Source: Helicobacter sp. (GTDB taxonomy: Bacteria; Campylobacterota; Campylobacteria; Campylobacterales; Helicobacteraceae). From it: 14,449 nt of DNA. Positions 1 through 5,644 of the stretch are shown in pieces. The DNA is taken from NCBI GenBank assembly GCA_022766795.1, contig JALEPE010000115.1, positions 1 to 14,449 on the forward strand, written 5' to 3'. The translations under genes and the position numbers were made by a program. The notes under the pieces were generated by a model. It was not told the DNA's origin and searched no databases. It saw nothing but the letters and a program-made list of their open reading frames with translations. How positions within the stretch are numbered: the first letter of the stretch is position 1; each line of letters begins with the position of its first letter.

Positions 1-13
1 TGAGGAGGGGTGA

Positions 14-310
14 ACGATACGCACAGCGCAAATCGTCTCTGCGATTCAACAATATGCAAAAGAGCATAACACAGACCCGCTTAAAGTAAATTGGCAGACT
101 GCAAATGTAAGTTGGAATCAAAAGCTTAGGAATGCTTCTAGCGATGAGCAAAAAGAAATGTTGGAAAATGTGCTAGAAGTTTTGGAATCTGAAACTGCGA
201 TTCAAAGAGGCTGCTATATGGGGCAGACAGAAAGCCCAGAGCATTTTGAGAAACGCAAATCCCAAGCCATTGACATTTTAAGCGAGATTCTACAAGGGAT
301 TAAGGCGTAA
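14..310 (+). pseudogene. 3' fragment of a tandem paralogue, unknown family, no usable start
   Basis: The frame ending at the TAA at 308-310 is open back to an in-frame TGA at 11-13 and encodes about 98 residues, with no ATG until 158-160. The C-terminus reads KSQAIDILSEILQGIKA, almost the same as the end of the intact gene at 341-874 (KSKAIDILSEILQGVKA). The last 42 bases match the neighbour at 40 of 42 positions, while residues further upstream show no obvious similarity. It is therefore a member of the same family, either frameshifted near position 10 or truncated. The window begins here, so upstream coding sequence in another frame cannot be excluded: the other two forward frames also stay open to about position 69-87. 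Function is not recognised; there is no membrane segment or known motif in the visible part. A short product from the ATG at 158 (50 residues) is possible but I see no strong ribosome-binding site for it. Confidence 0.55.
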
Positions 311-340
311 GATTCTTAATAGATTAAATAAGGAGACTTT

Positions 341-874
341 ATGCAAATTAGCACTAATCCTTATATGCAAAATAATGTTTTAGCGCACAAAAACACAACA
401 AGCATTCAAGAAAATAAGTCATCTTTTGATACATTCCTATCCTTACATAATAGCGACACAAGCAAGGCGCAAGAAGTGCAAGAGGAATCCAAAACATTAA
501 GTAAAATTCTAGGTCTTGACCTAGATATGAATGTAATGATTTTTGTGAGTGTATATCAAGCGGCGAGTTTGGAAGCAGAAAGCTTATATGGGAATTATAA
601 GAATGGCAATTCTAGCGAGGATATAGCCCACAATCAAAAAGTGGCGGATAAGGCGCACGAGATTTGGTATCAATGGATGAACGAAACCGATATAAATAAG
701 ATTCAAAAAATCTTAGAATTATCCCTCAATGCGCTTAAAAATCACACGCATAATAATAGATTTAGGCTTGATGAGTTTGGGAATCTAAGCTCATTGCCAC
801 AACACATTTTTGAAGCGGAGAAAAGCAAAGCTATTGACATTTTAAGCGAGATTCTGCAAGGGGTTAAGGCGTAA
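341..874 (+). CDS. hypothetical protein, tandem paralogue family
   Basis: This encodes 177 residues that I do not recognise. The start is well supported: AAGGAG lies six bases before the ATG. There is no signal peptide and no membrane helix. The N-terminus (MQISTNPYMQNN, then about 40 Ser/Thr/Asn/Gln-rich residues) looks flexible. A predicted helical part follows (about 55-135), with two Trp residues near 109-112 (IWYQW). It ends in the tail AIDILSEILQGVKA that is shared with the broken gene just upstream. Short cytoplasmic Campylobacterota proteins with this kind of polar N-terminus are usually annotated as hypothetical; whether this one is exported, for example through the flagellar apparatus, is only a guess. 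It sits 30 bases after the upstream fragment, so the two could have been co-transcribed. It converges on the SMR genes across a palindromic repeat. Confidence 0.8.
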   Translation: MQISTNPYMQNNVLAHKNTTSIQENKSSFDTFLSLHNSDTSKAQEVQEESKTLSKILGLDLDMNVMIFVSVYQAASLEAESLYGNYKNGNSSEDIAHNQKVADKAHEIWYQWMNETDINKIQKILELSLNALKNHTHNNRFRLDEFGNLSSLPQHIFEAEKSKAIDILSEILQGVKA

Positions 875-899
875 ATTCTCTCTTGCGTCTTGCTACTGC

Positions 900-1037
900 G
901 TCATTGCGAGAAAAGCTTTAGCTTTTTGTGGCAATCCATAATGTCGGACTTTAGAAAATATACAATGGAATCTTTACAGGTGAGATTCTGGATTATAGAT
1001 TGCTTCGTCATTCGCTTTGCTCATTTCTCGTAATGAC
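900..1037. repeat. dispersed palindromic intergenic repeat, copy 1
   Basis: This 138-base element fills the convergent intergenic space. Its outer arms are 900-913 (GTCATTGCGAGAAA) and 1024-1037, whose reverse complement matches at 13 of 14 positions. Its inner arms are 931-942 (GCAATCCATAAT) and 992-1003, matching at 11 of 12. Between the inner arms are the blocks AATGGAATC (964-972) and GTGAGATTCT (980-989), which recur in the repeat near 12661-12900. The ATTGCGAG...GCAATCCA style of sequence is a common dispersed intergenic repeat in several bacterial genomes. As RNA it could fold into a long interrupted hairpin from either strand, so it may act as a bidirectional transcription end between the gene at 341-874 and the SMR genes. 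It encodes no protein. Confidence 0.7.
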
Positions 1038-1041
1038 AGCC

Positions 1042-1356
1042 TCACAGATTCAACAAAACCACCGCACAAACAACCATCGCCATACCAATATAGCCAATGA
1101 TTCCTAATCGTTCTTTAAAAAAGATATAGCCTCCAATGCTTGTGCCAACAATCCCCACCGCACCCCAAGTAGAATACGCCACGCTCAAAGGCATATCCTC
1201 AAGTGCAAAAAGTAGCACACTAAAAGCCGCCCAAACCATCAAAATGCAGCCTATGGTATAGCCTTTGTGTGTGAAAGCGTTGGATTTTTTTAAAAACAAA
1301 TTTGCAATTACATCTAAAATCGCCGAAATAACGACATATCCTAAAGCTAAGCTCAT
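1042..1356 (-). CDS. mdtI: SMR-family transporter subunit, MdtI-like, with Asp in place of the key Glu
   Basis: The 104-residue inner-membrane protein has four hydrophobic segments, the normal size of the small multidrug resistance family. It resembles MdtI of the MdtJI spermidine exporter: the first helix reads ISAILDVIANLFLKKS, and LSVAYSTWGAVGI (57-69) matches the family's AYxxWxGxG signature. The membrane-embedded acidic residue that drives proton-coupled transport, a Glu in EmrE and in MdtI, is Asp15 here (codon GAT at 1314-1312). The start overlaps the stop of the MdtJ-like gene by 4 bases (ATGA), so translation is probably coupled, as expected for a heterodimer. It is the last gene of the nadE operon. 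The substrate is inferred: polyamine, cationic drugs or, less likely, a lipid-linked sugar as for ArnE/ArnF. The family call is firm; the MdtI assignment is moderate. Confidence 0.8.
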   Translation of the reverse strand: MSLALGYVVISAILDVIANLFLKKSNAFTHKGYTIGCILMVWAAFSVLLFALEDMPLSVAYSTWGAVGIVGTSIGGYIFFKERLGIIGYIGMAMVVCAVVLLNL

Positions 1357-1736
1357 TGCATTCCTTTATGGGCAATTTGTGTAGAATCCGATTCTGCTTC
1401 TTTTCTTTCGTTTTTCAATTCCGCATAATTAATGAGTGCGATTCCGCCAATAGACAAGACAATGCCGACTTTTTGTGTCCATAGCAATTCCTCACCAAAA
1501 TAAAACACGCTAATACAAACCACGCAGACTGCGCCCAATACTTCCCATATCGCATACGCCACACCCACAGAGATTCGCTTCAGTGAAAGAGCCATAAAAT
1601 AATAGGACAGCACAAGCAAAACATACATACTCACAAGCCCCCATATTTCACCCGCACTTGCTTTCATTAAATTCACGGCAAAGACTTCGGTAAGAATCGC
1701 AAAAACCAATAAAAGATAAGCTCTTTTTAAGCTCAT
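1353..1736 (-). CDS. mdtJ: SMR-family transporter subunit, MdtJ-like
   Basis: This 127-residue protein is the partner of the downstream MdtI-like subunit. It has four hydrophobic helices and keeps the functional Glu17 in helix 1 (AILTEVFAVNLMKAS). The loop and helix ISVGVAYAIWEVLGAV (55-70) is very close to the MdtJ signature (ALGVAYALWEGIGI), and a double Glu follows at 82-83. The charged, non-membrane C-terminal tail of about 20 residues is also typical of MdtJ, which is longer than MdtI. MdtJI in Escherichia coli exports spermidine and some cationic compounds. The start overlaps the lpxK stop by 4 bases, and the stop overlaps the next start by 4 bases. This tight coupling places the transporter firmly in the lpxK operon, although no metabolic link is known. 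Confidence 0.82.
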   Translation of the reverse strand: MSLKRAYLLLVFAILTEVFAVNLMKASAGEIWGLVSMYVLLVLSYYFMALSLKRISVGVAYAIWEVLGAVCVVCISVFYFGEELLWTQKVGIVLSIGGIALINYAELKNERKEAESDSTQIAHKGMQ

Positions 1737-2653
1737 TGTTTATTCCTGCTAGCAGTATAACTTGCTATATATTCTTTAATACGTGTTTTTATCGCTGGAT
1801 TGATGGTTAGTTGCAAACGCAAAACAGAGAGTGGAATCCCAATATCATCAAGCTTTGGCGCATCCTTTTGCGTAACAAGCAAGGAAGTTGCTCCAAACTC
1901 TGCATATGCTTTTAAAATATTCTCTTTATCAAAAAATGCGTGATCTTTTAGCGTGATTTTGCCTACAACATTGGGCAAATACGCTTCTAAGCGTGATGGA
2001 TTAGCAATGGCAGTTAGAAGCAGCATTTTAGGCGTTTTATCTAACACTTCCACTTCGCGTACATAATCCACACCCTCAACCGCTACTATATCTGCGTCTT
2101 TATACGCACTCTTATGCTCTCTATATCCACCACTTGGAATACAAAAGTTAAAGTAAGGCTCCAATTTTGGCTTTAACAAAATATTCAGTTTTTTAAAGTT
2201 GAAGCGGAATCCATCGTCCAAAAACACCACTTGCGCACCAAGCTCCTTTGCCTTTAAGATTCCGCTTTTACGATTCTCACTTACAATCACACTCGCATTG
2301 TTTAATGCCCTTGCAAGCATAATCGCCTCTTCACCTGCGTTTGTAACATTTTCTTGGATAGCACCTAGAACGCTAACGACTTTTAGCCCCTTACTCTTAC
2401 GCCCATATCCACGCAAAATTACACAAGCATTGGGGTAATCCCTAGTGATTTCCATCACAAAAGGCGACTTGCCACTTCCGCCTAGCACCAAATTTCCAAC
2501 ACTAATAATTGGAATCCCAAAATCATAATGGCGAGAAATTTTACGCTTTAATGTTGCAACCATACAATATAGCAGACTAATGGGCAACAATGCAAAAGCA
2601 AGAAATTTCTGCATTGGGCTTGGAAAGAAAAAATACCGCTCTATTTTTCGCAT
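1733..2653 (-). CDS. lpxK: tetraacyldisaccharide 4'-kinase (lipid A 4'-kinase)
   Basis: LpxK phosphorylates the 4' position of the lipid A disaccharide at the inner face of the inner membrane, giving lipid IVA before Kdo is added. The 306-residue protein is close to the usual length. It has an N-terminal hydrophobic anchor (about 17-33), the P-loop VGNLVLGGSGKSP (52-64), RGYGRKSKG (81-89), AGEEAIMLA (106-114) and the catalytic-region DDGFRF (146-151), where many family members have DDGxQH. TQKDAPK (261-267) corresponds to the usual TEKDAVK. The Asp pair and P-loop lysine are intact, so an active enzyme is expected. It starts 12 bases after the DegT-like gene with only a weak ribosome-binding site (GGAATC), so it probably relies on read-through translation. 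A nadE/lpxK neighbourhood is also found in other Campylobacterota genomes I remember. Confidence 0.93.
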   Translation of the reverse strand: MRKIERYFFFPSPMQKFLAFALLPISLLYCMVATLKRKISRHYDFGIPIISVGNLVLGGSGKSPFVMEITRDYPNACVILRGYGRKSKGLKVVSVLGAIQENVTNAGEEAIMLARALNNASVIVSENRKSGILKAKELGAQVVFLDDGFRFNFKKLNILLKPKLEPYFNFCIPSGGYREHKSAYKDADIVAVEGVDYVREVEVLDKTPKMLLLTAIANPSRLEAYLPNVVGKITLKDHAFFDKENILKAYAEFGATSLLVTQKDAPKLDDIGIPLSVLRLQLTINPAIKTRIKEYIASYTASRNKQ

Positions 2654-2665
2654 TTTAAGATTCCA

Positions 2666-3796
2666 TTACACACGCAAATTTGTAAGATGTAAAACCTGCT
2701 TACACACATAATCCACATCTTCTTGCTGCATTGCGCTATAAATAGGCAAACTAAGGATTTGCTGATAATTTTTCAGCGCAATAGGAAAATCACTAATTTT
2801 GTATTTATATTTACATTTATAATATGTGAGCAAATGCGATGGGACAAAGTGTAAAGCGACTTGGATTCCACATTCTTTTAATTTTTTTGCAAAATGGTCG
2901 CGATTTTTATCTAATTTAATGATATAGTGCAAAAATATATGATCACTCTTTATAATTGGAATCTCAATATGTGGCGCATCCTTCAAAGTAGCATTATAAT
3001 ACTGCGCAATCTCAATGCGTCGCTTAATAATATAATCAATGCGCCTTAACTGACTTAGGCAAAGCGCAACATCAAGATAACTCACATTGTATTTATTGCC
3101 AATTCCCACGACATCATAGAGATATTGCGGCGTGGTGGAGGTTGTTTTCTCGCTCACGATTCCGTGATAGCGTAAAAGAATCGCCTGTTTAGCTAATTCC
3201 TCGTTATGTGTTGTTAGAATACCTGTTTGCGCGACAGGATGTGTTGCGTCAAGCACAATATTAAAAATACTTGCAAATGTCTGCTGTGAGCCAATTCTTA
3301 TGCCATTATGCATTAATCCCAAAGCCATTGTTGCATCCTCAATGATTTTAATATTGTATGTATCCGCTAATGCAAAAAATGGCTCTAAGTCCATTGCCTG
3401 CCCTGCTGTGTGGCTTACAATAATTGCGCGTAGTTTTTTAACACCTATGCGCTCAATGGTTTCCTTGCATTTTTCATAAGACATAAAAAATGTGTCCTCT
3501 TCAATGTCTATAAAAATAGGCTCCGCATCAAAATGCCGAATCATTTCTGGAAATGTCGGATGGCAATTCACAGAACAAATAATTTTATCACCCCTCTTAA
3601 TATCCATTGCAAACAAACACAAATGAAAAGCTGCTGCCCCGCTTAATGCAGCAACAGCGTATTCTATGCCGATAAATTTCTTAAACTCCTCCTCTAATTC
3701 ACTAACAATATCGTAGCTAGGATTGTCTAACACATTTGCAATGGCATCTCTCTCGACTTTTGTAATATCGGGAATAAAATAGGGAATCTTTCGCAT
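2666..3796 (-). CDS. DegT/DnrJ/EryC1/StrS-fold protein lacking the PLP-binding lysine
   Basis: This is a full-length member (376 residues) of the sugar aminotransferase family that includes PseC and ArnB. Visible family landmarks are the N-terminal YFIPDITKVERDAI, the cofactor-phosphate region LSGAAAFHLCLFAM (51-64), VSHTAGQAMDLEPF (127-140), the pyridine-nitrogen Asp154 in IIEDATMALG, RYHG (209-212) and the C-terminal HFVPSH and LSLPIYSAM. The active-site loop has drifted: PseC has SFHAIKPITTAEGG, while this protein has NIVLDATHPVAQTG (179-192). Alanine 184 stands at the Schiff-base lysine position (codon GCA at 3247-3245), and the conserved EGG is QTG. The frame is intact, so this is not simple decay. 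Likely roles are a regulator, a scaffold or a non-transaminating enzyme (compare ColD, which uses His there). It lies between nadE and lpxK, 8 bases after nadE, with AAGGAC as ribosome-binding site. Confidence 0.85.
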   Translation of the reverse strand: MRKIPYFIPDITKVERDAIANVLDNPSYDIVSELEEEFKKFIGIEYAVAALSGAAAFHLCLFAMDIKRGDKIICSVNCHPTFPEMIRHFDAEPIFIDIEEDTFFMSYEKCKETIERIGVKKLRAIIVSHTAGQAMDLEPFFALADTYNIKIIEDATMALGLMHNGIRIGSQQTFASIFNIVLDATHPVAQTGILTTHNEELAKQAILLRYHGIVSEKTTSTTPQYLYDVVGIGNKYNVSYLDVALCLSQLRRIDYIIKRRIEIAQYYNATLKDAPHIEIPIIKSDHIFLHYIIKLDKNRDHFAKKLKECGIQVALHFVPSHLLTYYKCKYKYKISDFPIALKNYQQILSLPIYSAMQQEDVDYVCKQVLHLTNLRV

Positions 3797-3804
3797 TATC
3801 GTCC

Positions 3805-4563
3805 TTATATCTGCGCAATCTCTGGCATTTCTCGTTTAAATGCAAAACGCGCGATTCTATCTTTTACTAATTCTAACGCAACTTTTGGCAATCCTTGCGC
3901 TAAAATTTCCTTTTCATCTGCGTTTTGTTGTAATAGTAGCATAATTCTATCTAATATCGCATAAGAAAAGCCAAGTTCTTCCTCATCACTCTGCCCTGCA
4001 TATAAATCTGCACTGGGTGCTTTTTGCATAATCGTTTGCGGAATTTCTAGCACCTTCGCCAAAGCATAAATTTCCGTCTTATATAAATTACCAATGGGAT
4101 TAATGGCATAGGCTAAATCTCCATAAATCGTGCCATATCCAAGCATAATCTCACTTTTATTGCTCGCTCCAACCACTAAAGCATTATGCGCAAAGGCGTA
4201 ATCATAGAGACAAACCATTCGCAATCGTGCGCATAAATTTCCTAAACGCAAGGGGGTTTGAGCTAAGTTCGGCAAAAGTGATTCAAATGCGCTTTGCGGT
4301 GCTTTTATTGGAATAATTGCATATGTGATTCCAAACTTTTCACACAGCTCCAATGCGTGTTCCAAACTCTCCTTTGATGATTGCATTGCAGGCAACATCA
4401 AGGCTTTATGTGTATCTTTAAAAGCAAGCTGGCATAGTCTTGCAACAACCGCAGAATCAATCCCACCACTTAACCCAAACACCACCGCACTAAACCCACG
4501 ACTTTCCACCGCATTACGGATAAATGTTACAAGTTTTTGCACAATTGTTTCAAAATCTCTCAT
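3805..4563 (-). CDS. nadE: NH3-dependent NAD+ synthetase
   Basis: NadE catalyses the last step of NAD synthesis, amidating nicotinic acid adenine dinucleotide with ATP and ammonia in the cytoplasm. The 252-residue protein has only the synthetase domain and no N-terminal glutaminase, so it uses free ammonia, as the Helicobacter pylori enzyme does. Motifs seen are the PP-loop GLSGGIDSAVV (30-40), GNLCARLRM (108-116), GASNKSEIMLGYGTIYGD (132-149) and PSADLYAGQSDEEELG (183-198), which all match the family closely. It is the first gene of the minus-strand operon leading to lpxK. The start is supported by AAGGG a few bases upstream and by agreement with the expected N-terminus. Confidence 0.96.
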   Translation of the reverse strand: MRDFETIVQKLVTFIRNAVESRGFSAVVFGLSGGIDSAVVARLCQLAFKDTHKALMLPAMQSSKESLEHALELCEKFGITYAIIPIKAPQSAFESLLPNLAQTPLRLGNLCARLRMVCLYDYAFAHNALVVGASNKSEIMLGYGTIYGDLAYAINPIGNLYKTEIYALAKVLEIPQTIMQKAPSADLYAGQSDEEELGFSYAILDRIMLLLQQNADEKEILAQGLPKVALELVKDRIARFAFKREMPEIAQI

Positions 4564-4578
4564 TCTTAGCCCTTCATC

Positions 4579-4584
4579 ATTATA
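4579..4584 (-). promoter_or_regulatory. possible -10 box for the nadE operon
   Basis: A perfect TATAAT on the minus strand lies 15 bases before the nadE ATG, preceded by TTC and with no clear -35, which is common for Campylobacterota sigma-70 promoters. The implied leader is very short (about 9 bases) and would barely include the ribosome-binding site, so the true promoter could lie further upstream in the T/A-rich region up to 4640. Confidence 0.3.
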
Positions 4585-4646
4585 GAATCACAAATGCTGA
4601 TTTTTATTGATTTTTATAAAAATTGCAAAATTTTTACTTTCATCTA

Positions 4647-4676
4647 ATTTTATCTAAAAATATTTTTAGATAAAAT
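4647..4676. promoter_or_regulatory. perfect 30-base palindrome overlapping the promoter of the OmpA-like gene
   Basis: The two 15-base halves are exact reverse complements, centred between 4661 and 4662 with no spacer. The central 20 bases read ATCTAAAAATATTTTTAGAT. The right end supplies a -10-like GATAAAAT just before the likely transcription start of the gene at 4707. There is no gene ending here, so it is not a terminator; a dimeric regulator's operator or a cruciform is more likely. Such A/T-only sequence can form palindromes by chance, but 30 exact bases is long. Confidence 0.6.
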
Positions 4677-4691
4677 ATGCAAATTATTCAA

Positions 4692-4698
4692 AAAGGAG
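4692..4698 (+). promoter_or_regulatory. ribosome-binding site fixing the OmpA-like start at 4707
   Basis: AAAGGAG lies eight bases before the ATG at 4707. The in-frame ATG at 4677 has no ribosome-binding site and falls at the promoter -10 element, so it is very unlikely to be used. Confidence 0.8.
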
Positions 4699-4706
4699 AA
4701 TTTAGA

Positions 4707-5627
4707 ATGAAAAAATCACTTATGCTTTCTTTGATGCTTAGCACTTCTATATTTGCAGCGGATAATCTCTTTGAGATTACTCCAATGATTGGTGGTAGTT
4801 GGCACATTAGTAACGACAGATACGCGGACGATATTGATCTAACATATGGCTTAAGATTCGCAGGGCGCGTTGCAGAAAGCGTGTTGGTAGAAGTGGGTTA
4901 TGACCGCATTGACAATGCAGATTATAGCTTACCTAACGAATCCACAGATGTTAGTCGCTATTATTTAGATATTGTCAAAGAGTTCTACACAGAGAATAAA
5001 TTCTCTCCTTATATCTTAGGCGGTATGGGATATGAGTATATGAGTAACGAAATTCAAAGTATGGATAGTGATTTCTTCACGCAATATGGTGCGGGTGTGC
5101 GCTATGCAATGGCAGAATTTTTTCATTTAAAAGCAGAACTTAGACATCTTATAAGCTTTGATGGACGCAGTGATGTTATCGGTATGGTTGGTTTTAGTAT
5201 TCCATTTGGCACTTACACACGCGAGCCGGTAGCCGTAGCAGAGCCAGAGAGAATTATAGAGGAGCAACCTGTATTATCTCATATCCATACTTTCTCTGTA
5301 CAATTCCCATTTGATTCTTCTGTTGTTGCGCCAAAATACAATGCAGAGATTCAAGATTTTGCACAATCTATGAAAGAAAATCCTAATCAAACAGCCATTA
5401 TTAGCGGGCATACAGATTCTACGGGGGATGCTAATTACAATGAAAAATTATCCCAAAGACGTGCAGATGCTGTGAAAGAAGCAATTATTCAAGAGGGTGT
5501 TGAAGCAGAACGCTTACAATCAAAAGGTTATGGAGAGACTAGACCAATTGCAGACAATGCAACCAAAGAGGGTAGAGCGCAAAACAGAAGAGTGGAAGCA
5601 GAAATCTACACATCACCTAGCAAATAA
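4707..5627 (+). CDS. OmpA-family outer membrane protein, CadF-like
   Basis: The 306-residue protein starts with a signal peptide (MKKSLMLSLMLSTSIFA, cleavage near residue 17 or 18). A small beta-barrel follows (about 20-168, ending in VGFSIPFG), then a short acidic/proline linker (171-190) and an OmpA-type peptidoglycan-binding domain (about 195-300). In that domain GHTDSTG (234-240) and YNEKLSQRRADAV (244-256) carry the likely diaminopimelate-binding Asp237 and Arg252, and GYGETRP and EGRAQNRRVE complete the signature. FEITP at the mature N-terminus and STDVSRYYL (79-87) resemble Campylobacter CadF, a fibronectin-binding adhesin. The CadF FRLS motif region corresponds to YAMA (133-136) here, and the two-Cys segment before the CadF OmpA domain is missing, so adhesion to fibronectin should not be assumed. 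It should anchor the outer membrane to peptidoglycan. It is probably transcribed with the next gene, 17 bases downstream. Confidence 0.9.
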   Translation: MKKSLMLSLMLSTSIFAADNLFEITPMIGGSWHISNDRYADDIDLTYGLRFAGRVAESVLVEVGYDRIDNADYSLPNESTDVSRYYLDIVKEFYTENKFSPYILGGMGYEYMSNEIQSMDSDFFTQYGAGVRYAMAEFFHLKAELRHLISFDGRSDVIGMVGFSIPFGTYTREPVAVAEPERIIEEQPVLSHIHTFSVQFPFDSSVVAPKYNAEIQDFAQSMKENPNQTAIISGHTDSTGDANYNEKLSQRRADAVKEAIIQEGVEAERLQSKGYGETRPIADNATKEGRAQNRRVEAEIYTSPSK

Positions 5628-5644
5628 AGAAGCAATTAGAATCG

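Noticed and set aside
4647..4676. Palindrome read as a rho-independent terminator
   Set aside because: Both flanking genes start, not end, in this region, and the stem is purely A/T with a G/C-poor core.
4677..4706. Ten extra N-terminal codons for the OmpA-like protein
   Set aside because: The ATG at 4677 lies at the promoter -10 without a ribosome-binding site, and the signal peptide begins at 4707.
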